From NCBI RefSeq assembly GCF_014283215.1, contig NZ_JACOMF010000023.1, positions 1-64,000 of the forward strand: a DNA stretch of 64,000 bases, read 5' to 3'. The translations under genes were made by a program, and so were the position numbers. The stretch is from Siccirubricoccus deserti (GTDB taxonomy: Bacteria > Pseudomonadota > Alphaproteobacteria > Acetobacterales > Acetobacteraceae). Of this stretch, positions 45,025 to 52,878 are shown one piece after another (the first letter of the stretch is position 1; the number at the start of each line of letters is the position of its first letter). Below the pieces are notes generated by a model that was not told the origin of the DNA, did not search any database, and was given only the letters and a program-made list of their open reading frames with translations.

Positions 45025-45612
45025 ATGCCATCCGCCATTCAATCGGTTGCCGTCTTCTGTGGCTCGCGCAGCGGCACGGATCCGGCCCATGCCGAGGCCG
45101 CCCGGGCGCTCGGCGCCGGCCTCGCCACGCGGGGCATGACCCTGGTCTATGGCGGCGGCGGCATTGGCCTGATGGGCGAGGTGGCGAAGGCCGCGCTCGA
45201 TGCCGGCGGCCGGGTGCGCGGGGTGATTCCCGAATTCCTCACCCGGATCGAGCGGCCCTATCCGGCGCTGGCGGAGCTTGAGATCACCAGCAGCATGCAT
45301 ACCCGCAAGACCCGGATGTTTGAGCTTGCGGATGCCTTCGTCACCCTCTCGGGCGGGCTCGGCACGCTGGACGAGACGGTGGAGGTGATCACTTGGCGGC
45401 AGCTCGGGCTGCATGACAAGCCGATCATCATCCTCGACATCGATGGCTGGGCCCGGCCTCTGGTGACGCTGTTCGACTCGCTGATCGACCGCGGCTTCGT
45501 CGCGCAGGGCGACCGTTCAATCTACGAGGTGGTGCCGCGGGTGACGGATGCGCTGGCGCTGCTGACCCAGGTGGAGGCGCCGGCCGGTGCCGCGCCCGCG
45601 GCCCGGCTTTGA
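45025..45612 (+). CDS. LOG family protein (cytokinin riboside phosphoribohydrolase-like)
   Basis: The 195-residue Rossmann-like protein has VAVFCGSRSGTDPAHAE, LVYGGGGIGLMG, MHTRKTRMFELADAFV and the motif LSGGLGTLDETVEVITW. LOG proteins split nucleoside 5'-monophosphates and are often misnamed lysine decarboxylases. The usual PGGxGTxxE has Ser for Pro here, while the catalytic Arg (TRKTRM) and Glu remain. GGGAG lies 7 bases before the ATG. Confidence 0.9.
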   Translation: MPSAIQSVAVFCGSRSGTDPAHAEAARALGAGLATRGMTLVYGGGGIGLMGEVAKAALDAGGRVRGVIPEFLTRIERPYPALAELEITSSMHTRKTRMFELADAFVTLSGGLGTLDETVEVITWRQLGLHDKPIIILDIDGWARPLVTLFDSLIDRGFVAQGDRSIYEVVPRVTDALALLTQVEAPAGAAPAARL

Positions 45613-45733
45613 GCGCTTCTTCGGATCGATGCGAACTTCGCGGCCGGAGCCGCTTGCCGGCCCGCCCGACCAGGGTTATATCGCCGCCTCCCGCGCGCCG
45701 GAGCAAACGGCGCGATGATCAGGGCCCGACCGA

Positions 45734-45810
45734 CGGAGCGTAGCTCAGCCTGGTAGAGCACCGTGTTCGGGACGCGGGGGCCGGAGGTTCGAATCCTCTC
45801 GCTCCGACCA
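45734..45810 (+). tRNA. tRNA-Pro (anticodon CGG)
   Basis: The sequence folds as a standard cloverleaf: acceptor cggagcg/cgctccg, D-arm gctcagcctggtagagc, anticodon loop ttcggga with anticodon CGG, a five-base variable loop, T-loop ggttcgaatcc, discriminator A and an encoded CCA. Its length is 77 bases. A rho-independent terminator follows 20 bases later. Confidence 0.97.
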
Positions 45811-45829
45811 AGTCGGCCCTGTCCGGAAG

Positions 45830-45857
45830 CCCCGCCAGCCTTGCTGGCGGGGTTTTT
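45830..45857 (+). terminator. Rho-independent terminator of tRNA-Pro
   Basis: A perfect 9-bp GC-rich stem (45830-45838 with 45844-45852) with a 5-base loop is followed by five T residues (45853-45857). Confidence 0.93.
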
Positions 45858-45954
45858 CCGTTCTGGCCCGAAGGATGTTGGACGGTTGCGGGCCGGTGCG
45901 GCTGGCCTGCAAGCCGGCGGGTGCGTCGAGGTTGGTGGCTGCCGGGCGGATCGC

Positions 45955-46146
45955 TCAGCGCTGGCCGGCGCCCCAGAACATCAGCCAGCGAGCCGGCCAG
46001 GCCCAGGCAACGCCGGCGGCCAGGAAGAACGGGACCTGCAGTGCCCAGTGCAGCCCGATGACATGGTCGGCCAGCGCCAGCACCACCCCGAGATAGGCCA
46101 GGAACCCCAGCATTCCGGCGAACAGGGCGAGGATGATGCGCAGCAT
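45955..46146 (-). CDS. DUF2842 family small membrane protein
   Basis: The 63-residue protein has two hydrophobic segments ([22 protein letters not shown] and [21 protein letters not shown]) around [10 protein letters not shown]. This is the layout of DUF2842, alphaproteobacterial inner-membrane proteins of unknown function. The ATG at 46146 gives the family start. The much longer open frame upstream is GC-driven. Confidence 0.78.
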   Translation of the reverse strand: MLRIILALFAGMLGFLAYLGVVLALADHVIGLHWALQVPFFLAAGVAWAWPARWLMFWGAGQR

Positions 46147-46302
46147 GGCGCGGAGATGCACCAGCCGGGCCGCCCCGCCAAGCCCCGAACCTTCGTCATG
46201 GGGATTCACGTGGTTGCAGGCGCGGCACCCCGGCGGGTAAGGAACATCCGCCCGCGCCGCGCCAGGCCGCACTGGGCGAACCCGCACCGAGGTGGAACGG
46301 CC

Positions 46303-46848
46303 ATGCCCGACAGCGTACCGGAAACCGTCGACATCGACCTGCGCGACCATATCCGCGGCATCCCCGATTTCCCGAAGCCCGGCATCCTGTTCTACGACAT
46401 CTCCACCCTGCTGCGGCATGGCCCTGCCTGGCGGGCGGCGATGGCACGGCTGGCGGGGCTGATCGGCCCGTACCGGCCGCAGTTGCTGGCCGGGATCGAG
46501 AGCCGCGGCTTCCTGGTGGCGGCGCCGCTCGCCCTGGAGCTTGGCCTTGGCTTCATCATGCTGCGCAAGCCGCGCAAGCTGCCGGGCGCCACCATCGGGC
46601 TGGATTATGCGCTGGAATACGGTTCCGACCGCATTGAGATCCAGGCCGATGCGGTGGTGCCGGGCCAGCGCGTGGTGCTGCTCGATGATCTGCTGGCGAC
46701 CGGCGGCACCATGGCCGCAGGAGTCAAGCTGCTGCGACAGGCCGGGGCGGTGGTCCCCGCCACCGCGGCGATGATCGAGTTGACCTTCCTCGGCGGCCGG
46801 TCGAGGCTCGACGTGCCCTGCGAGACCCTCCTTCGCTACGACGAATAG
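46303..46848 (+). CDS. apt: Adenine phosphoribosyltransferase
   Basis: The 181-residue enzyme salvages adenine with PRPP to AMP. It has [53 protein letters not shown] and the PRPP loop [17 protein letters not shown] near residues 125-141, all standard for Apt. GAGGTGG precedes the ATG at 46303. Confidence 0.96.
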   Translation: MPDSVPETVDIDLRDHIRGIPDFPKPGILFYDISTLLRHGPAWRAAMARLAGLIGPYRPQLLAGIESRGFLVAAPLALELGLGFIMLRKPRKLPGATIGLDYALEYGSDRIEIQADAVVPGQRVVLLDDLLATGGTMAAGVKLLRQAGAVVPATAAMIELTFLGGRSRLDVPCETLLRYDE

Positions 46849-46889
46849 ATGCCAAGGCTTCCGGCCGGAAGTCTGGCCTGGCCGAGGAC

Positions 46890-47879
46890 ATGCGGATGCA
46901 GCGCCTTGTGAGCATCCCCCGCCGCGGCCTTGCCCTGGGCCTTGGCCTTTGGGCGGTCGCCCCGCAACGAGCCGTGGCCATGTTGCCCGGCGCGGCGGTG
47001 TTGTTCGTGCCCGGCCCCGAAGATGGCCCGTTGTCGCACTGGGCGACCCGGCTGGCGGCGGCGTTGGCCCGCGGGGCGACCACAGCCGTGGCGCTGACGC
47101 CGATGGTCCTCGGCGGGCCGGACGGGGTGACCGCCGCCAATCGCTTCGCCACCGAGGCGGCGCCAGATGGCCGCGCCCTGCTGGTGCTGCCCGGCGCCGC
47201 GCTGCATGCACGATTGGTCGGCGACCCGCGTGCCCGCTACGACGGCGCCGGCTGGATGACGGTCTGCGGCGCGGAGGGCGCGGCGGTCGTCGCCGGCCGC
47301 AATCCCATGGCGGCGCCGGGTGGCGCCCCGCTGCGGCTGGCGCTGCCCGCCGCCGACCACCCCGCCGCGGCGGGCCTGCTCGCCTGCGACCTGATGGGCG
47401 TGGCGGCGGTCGGAGTCCTCGGCCTGTCCGGTGCCGAGGCGGAGGCGGCTCTGGCGCAGGGGGCGGTGGATGCGATCCTGCTGCAGGGCCCCGCGGTGCC
47501 GGCCCGGCTGGCCGCGCTTGGGCTGCAGCCCTGGTTCTCGCTCGATGCCGCCGGTGGGCGTGATCCCGGCCTGCCGGGCCTGCCCTCGGCGGTGGAGGCG
47601 GCGACCGCCGGTCCGCCCGCGCTGCGGGCCGCGCTGGCCGCCGCCGCGACGCATGCGCGGCTGCAGGCCGCGGTGATGCTGCCGGCGCTGACGCCGGGCA
47701 ACCTTGTGGCGCTGTGGCGGGCGGCGGCGCAGCGTTGGCTGGAGGAAGGGCGCGCCGAACTCTCCGCCGGGCTGTGGCCGCTGTCGGGGGCGGGCCATCC
47801 CAGCCTGGCGGTGCCCCCGGATGCGGTGCTCGCCTATCGGGCCTGGCTGGCGCGGCGGCTCGGCTGGCGTGGCGATTGA
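46890..47879 (+). CDS. Bug-family-like (tripartite tricarboxylate transporter) substrate-binding protein
   Basis: The 329-residue protein starts with a twin-arginine-like signal (SIPRRGLALGLGLWAVAP). It then follows the Bug pattern: VLFVPGPEDGPLSHWATRLAAALARG, GGPDGVTAANRFATEAAPDGRALLVLPGAALHARLV and ARYDGAGWMTVCG. It is highly diverged and Ala-rich, and no permease genes are near, so ligand and partner are unknown. It follows apt by 41 bases. Confidence 0.65.
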   Translation: MRMQRLVSIPRRGLALGLGLWAVAPQRAVAMLPGAAVLFVPGPEDGPLSHWATRLAAALARGATTAVALTPMVLGGPDGVTAANRFATEAAPDGRALLVLPGAALHARLVGDPRARYDGAGWMTVCGAEGAAVVAGRNPMAAPGGAPLRLALPAADHPAAAGLLACDLMGVAAVGVLGLSGAEAEAALAQGAVDAILLQGPAVPARLAALGLQPWFSLDAAGGRDPGLPGLPSAVEAATAGPPALRAALAAAATHARLQAAVMLPALTPGNLVALWRAAAQRWLEEGRAELSAGLWPLSGAGHPSLAVPPDAVLAYRAWLARRLGWRGD

Positions 47880-47973
47880 TCGCATGACGCTGTGGCAAGC
47901 TCTTGCGGAACGATTTTGTGCGATGCAATATAGCGGATGAGGAAGGGGAGGAATTTCATATTGGAGAACCCCC

Positions 47974-48090
47974 ATGCTCGCGTTCCTCATCGGCCTTGCC
48001 GCGCTCGTCGTCGCCAATCTGGTGACCGACCATCAGCTCCAGCGTGAAGGCTTCAATGAATTGAAGGGCGGCTTTCACCTCGGCGCCTGA
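47974..48090 (+). CDS. Small membrane peptide (38 residues)
   Basis: The frame from ATG 47974, with GGAG 7 bases upstream, encodes MLAFLIGLAALVVANLVTD followed by a hydrophilic tail (HQLQREGFNELKGGFHLGA). One membrane helix and a good ribosome site support a real small protein of unknown family. A stable hairpin follows the stop by 2 bases. Confidence 0.5.
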   Translation: MLAFLIGLAALVVANLVTDHQLQREGFNELKGGFHLGA

Positions 48091-48092
48091 AG

Positions 48093-48115
48093 CAACTCCC
48101 GCTGGCCGGGAGTTG
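48093..48115 (+). terminator. Hairpin after the 38-codon ORF
   Basis: A perfect 9-bp stem (caactcccg/cgggagttg) with a 5-base loop lies just past the stop. No T tract follows. Confidence 0.5.
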
Positions 48116-48344
48116 ATGCAGAGCTCGACGCGGCTGCGCAGCGCATGGAGACGGCGGTTGACCGGGTGCTGGACCTTCCGGTTGCGCCTGGTCAGGATCT
48201 CGGGCCGCGCGCCGCGGTCACGCGTGTCCTGACGGATGGCATCGAGGATGTGCCGGTGATCCCGGGGAGGGCGCCCGCGAAGCGAGAATTGCCCACTCCT
48301 TGTCCGCCAATAGCCCGCGGGTCACGATGGTCCGGCTGCTCAGG
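48116..48344. other. Gap with a possible dehydrogenase 3'-end remnant
   Basis: The plus frame from about 48119 reads ELDAAAQRMETAVDRVLDLP, then PGQDLGPRAAVTRVLTDGIE. This loosely resembles the C-terminal end of isopropylmalate/tartrate dehydrogenases (xxAVxxVLxxxxxTxDLGGxATTxxV). There is no stop or start in the right place, so it would be a fragment. Evidence is weak. Confidence 0.25.
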
Positions 48345-48836
48345 CTACTGGGAAGAAAGCACCTGCTGCTCGTCCGCGGCGAGGCGCCGCAGCACGTCCA
48401 TGAAATCGTCGAAGCGCTCTGGCCCGATTGCCTCGGCCCACTCCGCCTGGAGGTCGCGCAGGCAGGCGAAGATCACCTCGCCCACCTGCCAGCCCCGTTC
48501 GGTGAGATGGACGAGGCGCCGTTCGCCGCCCCCCTCCGTAGCGCGGCGCTCCAGGTAACCGAGCGCCTCCATCTGAGTGATGAGATAGTTCGTCGCCTGC
48601 CGCGACATCCCGATCCGGTGCGCGAGTGCGGAAGGCCGCACGCCATCGGGTAGCGGGTAGGAGAACACGGAGAGGTGCGGGTCCTGAAGGTCGGTGAAGC
48701 CGGCCACCCGGACCGCCTCGTGCATCCGGTCACGGACGCGCCGCCAGCACAGGCGCAGCAGGGCGCCGACGAAGGGGGGGCTACCCTCTACGCCTGCACC
48801 TCTCTGGCGTGGGCGAGATTTTTTGCTTGCACTCAT
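48345..48836 (-). CDS. MarR family transcriptional regulator
   Basis: The 163-residue protein has the MarR winged helix: VRPSALAHRIGMSRQATNYLITQMEALGYLERRATEGGGERRLVHLTERG, and dimerisation helices on both sides. It is divergent from a cupin gene, and a perfect palindrome abuts its start codon, so it probably represses both itself and the cupin until a ligand binds. Confidence 0.9.
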   Translation of the reverse strand: MSASKKSRPRQRGAGVEGSPPFVGALLRLCWRRVRDRMHEAVRVAGFTDLQDPHLSVFSYPLPDGVRPSALAHRIGMSRQATNYLITQMEALGYLERRATEGGGERRLVHLTERGWQVGEVIFACLRDLQAEWAEAIGPERFDDFMDVLRRLAADEQQVLSSQ

Positions 48837-48876
48837 CGTAAAGTCACTTTACGTGGTTTTTGTAAAATGACTTTAC
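48837..48876. promoter_or_regulatory. Palindromic operator pair between marR and the cupin gene
   Basis: Site 1 at 48837-48853 (cgtaaagtcactttacg) is a perfect palindrome directly touching the marR start codon. Site 2 at 48862-48876 (gtaaaatgactttac) is a close imperfect copy, with centres 24 bp apart. They are AT-rich in a GC-rich genome and placed to block both promoters, as expected for MarR operators. Confidence 0.8.
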
Positions 48877-48892
48877 GAAGGAGGAGGGCAAG

Positions 48893-49336
48893 ATGGAAGT
48901 CATGATGGAAGCACCGAGCGGCAAGGTCGTCCGGATCGGGACCATGGAGTTGCGGTTCCTGGTCGATGAGACGCAGGGCTCGGGTGATCTCGTGATGTTC
49001 GAGTTCGCAGTCCCGGCCAATGCGCGCGTGCCGGCGCCGCACTACCACCGGGATGTGGACGAGGCCGTCTACGGGCTGGAGGGCACGCTCACCATGACCG
49101 TGGATGGCAAGAGGCAGGAGGTCCGCCCCGGCGATGCCGCCTTCATCCCGCGCGGGAGCGTGCACCACCACGAAAACCTGCACGAAGGGACCGCACGGGT
49201 GCTGATCGTGCTGACACCCGGCTCCATCGGCCGGCGCTACTTCGAGGAGGTGGCCGAGGCGGTGAACGTGCCGGGCAGGCCTGACCCGGCACAGGTGACG
49301 GAGGTCATGCTCCGCCACGGCCTTATCCCCGCCTGA
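48893..49336 (+). CDS. Cupin domain protein
   Basis: The 147-residue single-domain cupin has motif 1 PAPHYHRDVDEAVYGLEGTL with metal-binding His/His/Glu, and motif 2 PGDAAFIPRGSVHHHEN. The substrate and activity are unknown; similar small cupins are quercetinase-like or sugar-binding. GGAGG lies about 10 bases before the ATG. Its promoter region contains the MarR operators, so it is the likely regulated target. Confidence 0.88.
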   Translation: MEVMMEAPSGKVVRIGTMELRFLVDETQGSGDLVMFEFAVPANARVPAPHYHRDVDEAVYGLEGTLTMTVDGKRQEVRPGDAAFIPRGSVHHHENLHEGTARVLIVLTPGSIGRRYFEEVAEAVNVPGRPDPAQVTEVMLRHGLIPA

Positions 49337-49653
49337 CCCGCGCCCGGGCTCGCCGCCGGCGAGGCGGCGCATCCACTCCACCCGCCGGCCGCCCCGGTGG
49401 CGCCGGCGGGCAGGCCACCTTCACTTTGTCCACACCGCCCAGAGCAGATCGCCGTGGGGCGGCATCGCCCGGAGACGTGAATCCGCCCTACAAACAAGCA
49501 GGTAAAGCATTTCCATGACCTCAGGTGATCGGGAATGCCCCAGGCGGGGTTGCGCTTATCGCAGCCGTCATCCGCCCCATGGTGCATCGATACGCCGGGG
49601 CATACTTGCGGACCGCCGACGAAGGCGCATCTCGGAAGTCGGCCCGATGACGG
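49337..49653. other. Intergenic region upstream of the carotenoid cluster
   Basis: The 317-bp region contains the palindromic element at 49441-49489. After it lies the stretch 49490-49520 (acaaacaagcaggtaaagcatt), the most AT-rich part and the likely promoter of the carotenoid operon. No gene is seen. Confidence 0.4.
49441..49489. repeat. Palindromic dispersed element, degraded right arm
   Basis: It matches 35024-35072 at almost every position ('agagcagatcgccg', 'ggggcggcatcgcccg', 'cgtgaatc'), but the right arm reads atccgccct instead of atctgctct, so pairing is broken at three positions. It lies just upstream of the carotenoid operon. Confidence 0.68.
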
Positions 49654-51249
49654 ATGCGCATGACCCTGTCCCTAGCCTTGCCTGCCCTTCAGGCCAACCG
49701 ACCCCGCATTGCCATCATCGGCGCCGGCCCTGGCGGGCTGGCCGCGGCCATGTTGCTGGCCGCGCAGGGCGCCCGGGTGACCCTGCATGAGAGGGACAGC
49801 GTCGTCGGCGGCCGCAGCCGCACGCTGACTACCGGGCAGGGCTACCGCTTTGACCTCGGCCCAACCTTCTTCCTTTACCCGCGCATCCTCTCGGAGATTT
49901 TTTCCGCCTGCGGTGCCAGCCTGGAGCAGGAGGTCGAGTTGCTGCGGCTCGACCCGCAGTACCGGCTGGTGTTCGAAGGTGCGACCAGCATCGACGCCAC
50001 CCCGGATCTGGCGCGGATGGAAGCCGAGATCGCCCGCCTCGCGCCGGGTGATGCGCGCGGCCTCAGGCCCTTCATCGCCGAGAACCGCCGCAAGCTGGCC
50101 GCCTTCCGCCCGGCGCTGGAACGCGCCTTCGACAGCCCGGCGGATTTCCTCACCCCGGGGATGCTGAAGAGCCTGTTGCTGCTGCGGCCGCATCGCAGCG
50201 TGGACCAGGATCTGGCGCGTTACTTCAAGGACCCGCGGATCCGCCTCGCCTTTTCCTTCCAGAGCAAATATCTGGGGATGAGCCCGTTCCGCTGTCCCAG
50301 CCTCTTTACCATCCTGTCCTTCCTAGAATACGAGCACGGCGTCTTTCACCCGCGCGGCGGCTGCGGCAGCATCGCCACCGCCATGGCCCAGGTGGCGGCG
50401 CGGCTCGGCGTCGACATCCGGCTGGACGAGGCGGTGGAGCGCATCGCCTTCGCCGGGCGGCGGGCGATTGGCGTGGAGGTTGGCGGCCGCCGCCATGCCG
50501 CCGATGCGGTGGTGGTGAACGCCGATTTCGCCCATGCCATGCCGCGGCTGATCCCCGATGCGCTGCGCCGGCAATGGCCGGACCGACGGATCGCCCGGGC
50601 GCGCTACTCCTGCTCGACCTTCATGCTCTACCTCGGGATCGAGGGCGACTTGCCCGGCCTTGCCCACCACACCGTCCTGCTGGCCGAGGACTACCGCCGG
50701 AACATCCGCCAGATCGAGACGGGCGAGGCGCCGGATATGCCGAGCCTCTACCTGCACCACCCCGGCGCCAGCGACGCGACCATGGCGCCGCCGGGGCACA
50801 GCAGCCTCTACCTGCTGGTGCCGGTGCCCAACCTGCGCGACGCCGAGGCGCGCGGCTTCGACTGGGCGGCCGAGGCGCCGCGCTTCCGCCGGCTGGCGCT
50901 CGACCGGCTCAAGGCGCTCGGCCTGCCGGACCTCGAAGGCCGCATCCGTTACGAGCGGATGGTGACGCCGCGCGAATGGCGGGACGAGTATGCGGTGGGC
51001 TTCGGCGCCACCTTCAACCTCAGCCACGATCTTGGGCAGATGTTGTGCTTCCGGCCGCGCAACCGCTTCGACGGGGTGGAGGGCGTCTATCTGGTCGGTG
51101 GCGGCACCCACCCGGGCAGCGGGCTGCCGGTGATCTACGAGGGCGCGCGAATCAGCGCCGGGCTGCTGGCGCGCGACCTCGGGCTTGGCGAGGTGCCGCA
51201 GGGCACCGGCTTCGCCGGGGCCGCCCCGGCCTTGAACGCCGCGGAATAG
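49654..51249 (+). CDS. crtN: CrtN-like C30 carotenoid desaturase (diapophytoene/squalene desaturase)
   Basis: This 531-residue flavoprotein has the FAD site IAIIGAGPGGLAAAMLLAAQG, the family features YRFDLGPTFFLYP and GGCGSIATAMAQ, and a C-terminal FAD-binding end, LVGGGTHPGSGLPVIYEGARI. Blocks such as ARYSCSTFMLYLGI and RNIRQIETGEAPDMPSLYLH recall staphylococcal CrtN (YSCSAFLMYIGI). It probably introduces double bonds into a C30 backbone. It is the first gene of the carotenoid-squalene cluster. An alternative start lies at 49660. The ribosome site is weak. Confidence 0.8.
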   Translation: MRMTLSLALPALQANRPRIAIIGAGPGGLAAAMLLAAQGARVTLHERDSVVGGRSRTLTTGQGYRFDLGPTFFLYPRILSEIFSACGASLEQEVELLRLDPQYRLVFEGATSIDATPDLARMEAEIARLAPGDARGLRPFIAENRRKLAAFRPALERAFDSPADFLTPGMLKSLLLLRPHRSVDQDLARYFKDPRIRLAFSFQSKYLGMSPFRCPSLFTILSFLEYEHGVFHPRGGCGSIATAMAQVAARLGVDIRLDEAVERIAFAGRRAIGVEVGGRRHAADAVVVNADFAHAMPRLIPDALRRQWPDRRIARARYSCSTFMLYLGIEGDLPGLAHHTVLLAEDYRRNIRQIETGEAPDMPSLYLHHPGASDATMAPPGHSSLYLLVPVPNLRDAEARGFDWAAEAPRFRRLALDRLKALGLPDLEGRIRYERMVTPREWRDEYAVGFGATFNLSHDLGQMLCFRPRNRFDGVEGVYLVGGGTHPGSGLPVIYEGARISAGLLARDLGLGEVPQGTGFAGAAPALNAAE

Positions 51250-51258
51250 GGGAAGGCC

Positions 51259-52851
51259 ATGGGCGCGCATGTGGTGGTGGTGGGAAGCGGGCTCGGCGGG
51301 CTGGCGGCGGCGGCGGTGGCGGCGGCACGCGGGCATCGGGTGACGGTGCTGGAGAAGAATCCCTGGCTCGGCGGCAAGGCGGCGGTGCTGCAGCTCGATG
51401 CGCCGGATGGCAGCGGGACGTTCCGCTTCGACATGGGCCCGACCATCCTGACCGTGCCGCGGGTGCTGCGGCGCATCTACGCCGAGGCCGGGCGCGACCA
51501 GGCGCAGGAACTGCCGCTGCTGCGGCTCGATCCGCAATGGCGCTGCTTCTTCGCCGACGACACGCGCATCGACTTGGTCGAGGATGTCGAGGCGATGGCG
51601 CGGGCGATGGACCGCTTCGCGCCCGGCAGCGGCCAGGGCGAGGGCTACAAGGCGTTCCAGAAGGTGGCGCGCCACCTGCATGAGGTTTCGGAGAAATTCT
51701 TCTTCTGGAAGCCCGTGGAGTCGATGCTCGACACCATCAACCTCAAAAGCAATTTCGATCCCGGCACCATGCGCGACGTGCTGGCGCTGCGTCTGGGCAA
51801 ATCGATGGCGAAGGTGATCCGCGGCCATGTGCCGGATGCCCGGCTGGCGCAGATGCTCGACCATTTCTGCCAATATGTCGGCTCCAACCCGTATCTGGCA
51901 CCGGCGGTGCTCTGCTCGATCGGCGACATGCAGGTGAACGAGGGCGTCTGGTACCCGGTCGGCGGCACCCGCGCCGTCGCCGAAGGGCTGGCGAAGCTGG
52001 CCGGCGAGCTGGGGGCCGATCTCCGCACCAGCGTCGATGTCACCGGCTTCGAGGTGGGGAACAACGCCATCCGCGCGGTGAAGACCGCCGCCGGCGAGCG
52101 CATCGCCTGCGACGCCGTCATCTCCAACATGGACGCCATCCGCACCTACCGGGAGCTGGTCGTGGGCGAGGCCGGCCAGCGCTATGCGCGCAAGAAGGTG
52201 GAGCCGGCCTGCAGCGGCGTGGTGCTCTACCTCGGGCTGAAGCGGCGCTACGAGCATCTGGCGCACCATTGCTTCGTCTTCTCCCGCGATGCGGAGGAGG
52301 AGTTCGACGCCATCTACAAGCGCGGCGAGCCGGCGCCCGACCCTAGCTGCTACCTCGCCGCGCCCTCGGCCAGCGACCCCAGTGTGGCGCCGGAGGGCGG
52401 CGAGGCGCTCTACGTGCTGGTGCACACCCCGCATCTGCGCCCCGGCCAGGATTGGTCGCGCATGTTCGCGCCCTATCGCCAGGCGATCCTCGACAAGCTG
52501 AAGCGCACCGCCGGCCTCGGCGACATCGAGGAGCGGATCGTGGTGGAGCGGGCGCTGACGCCGGCCGACATCCATGAGCGCTACCGGGTGCTGGATGGCG
52601 CGATCTACGGCCTCGCCTCGCACGGCGCCTTCCTCGGCGCCTTCAAGCCGGGCAATCGTTCCCGCCAGGTGAAAGGACTCTACCTCGCAGGCGGCGCGGC
52701 GCATCCGGGGCCGGGGATGCCGATGGTGATGATGAGCGGCTGGATCGCCGCCGATGCGCTGGACCGCGACCTTGGCGGGCGCGGCATGCCGGAGGCGGCG
52801 GAACGGGCGGGGCAGCGCGATGCGCTGCGGCCGCCGCTCGCCGCCGAGTAG
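51259..52851 (+). CDS. crtP: CrtP-like carotenoid desaturase/oxygenase
   Basis: The 530-residue flavoprotein is related to CrtN: VVVVGSGLGGLAAAAVAAARG, FRFDMGPTILTVPRVL, VNEGVWYPVGGTRAVAEGLAKLAG and LYLAGGAAHPGPGMPMVMMSG. The middle block ACSGVVLYLGLKRRYEHLAHH with FSRDAEEEFDAIYKRGEP matches the CrtP/CrtNb branch, which oxidises terminal methyl groups of C30 carotenoids to aldehydes. A second desaturase role is possible. It starts 9 bases after crtN. Confidence 0.75.
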   Translation: MGAHVVVVGSGLGGLAAAAVAAARGHRVTVLEKNPWLGGKAAVLQLDAPDGSGTFRFDMGPTILTVPRVLRRIYAEAGRDQAQELPLLRLDPQWRCFFADDTRIDLVEDVEAMARAMDRFAPGSGQGEGYKAFQKVARHLHEVSEKFFFWKPVESMLDTINLKSNFDPGTMRDVLALRLGKSMAKVIRGHVPDARLAQMLDHFCQYVGSNPYLAPAVLCSIGDMQVNEGVWYPVGGTRAVAEGLAKLAGELGADLRTSVDVTGFEVGNNAIRAVKTAAGERIACDAVISNMDAIRTYRELVVGEAGQRYARKKVEPACSGVVLYLGLKRRYEHLAHHCFVFSRDAEEEFDAIYKRGEPAPDPSCYLAAPSASDPSVAPEGGEALYVLVHTPHLRPGQDWSRMFAPYRQAILDKLKRTAGLGDIEERIVVERALTPADIHERYRVLDGAIYGLASHGAFLGAFKPGNRSRQVKGLYLAGGAAHPGPGMPMVMMSGWIAADALDRDLGGRGMPEAAERAGQRDALRPPLAAE

Positions 52852-52878
52852 AGCGGTCACGCCGGCCGGGAGGGGAGC

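Noticed and set aside
46896-47879. Bug-like gene as part of a complete tripartite tricarboxylate transporter
   Set aside because: No TctA/TctB-type membrane protein lies on either side.
45955-47928. A 657-codon minus-strand frame covering apt and the Bug-like gene
   Set aside because: Only its last 63 codons (DUF2842) are real. The rest is Pro/Arg/Ala-rich shadow across apt.
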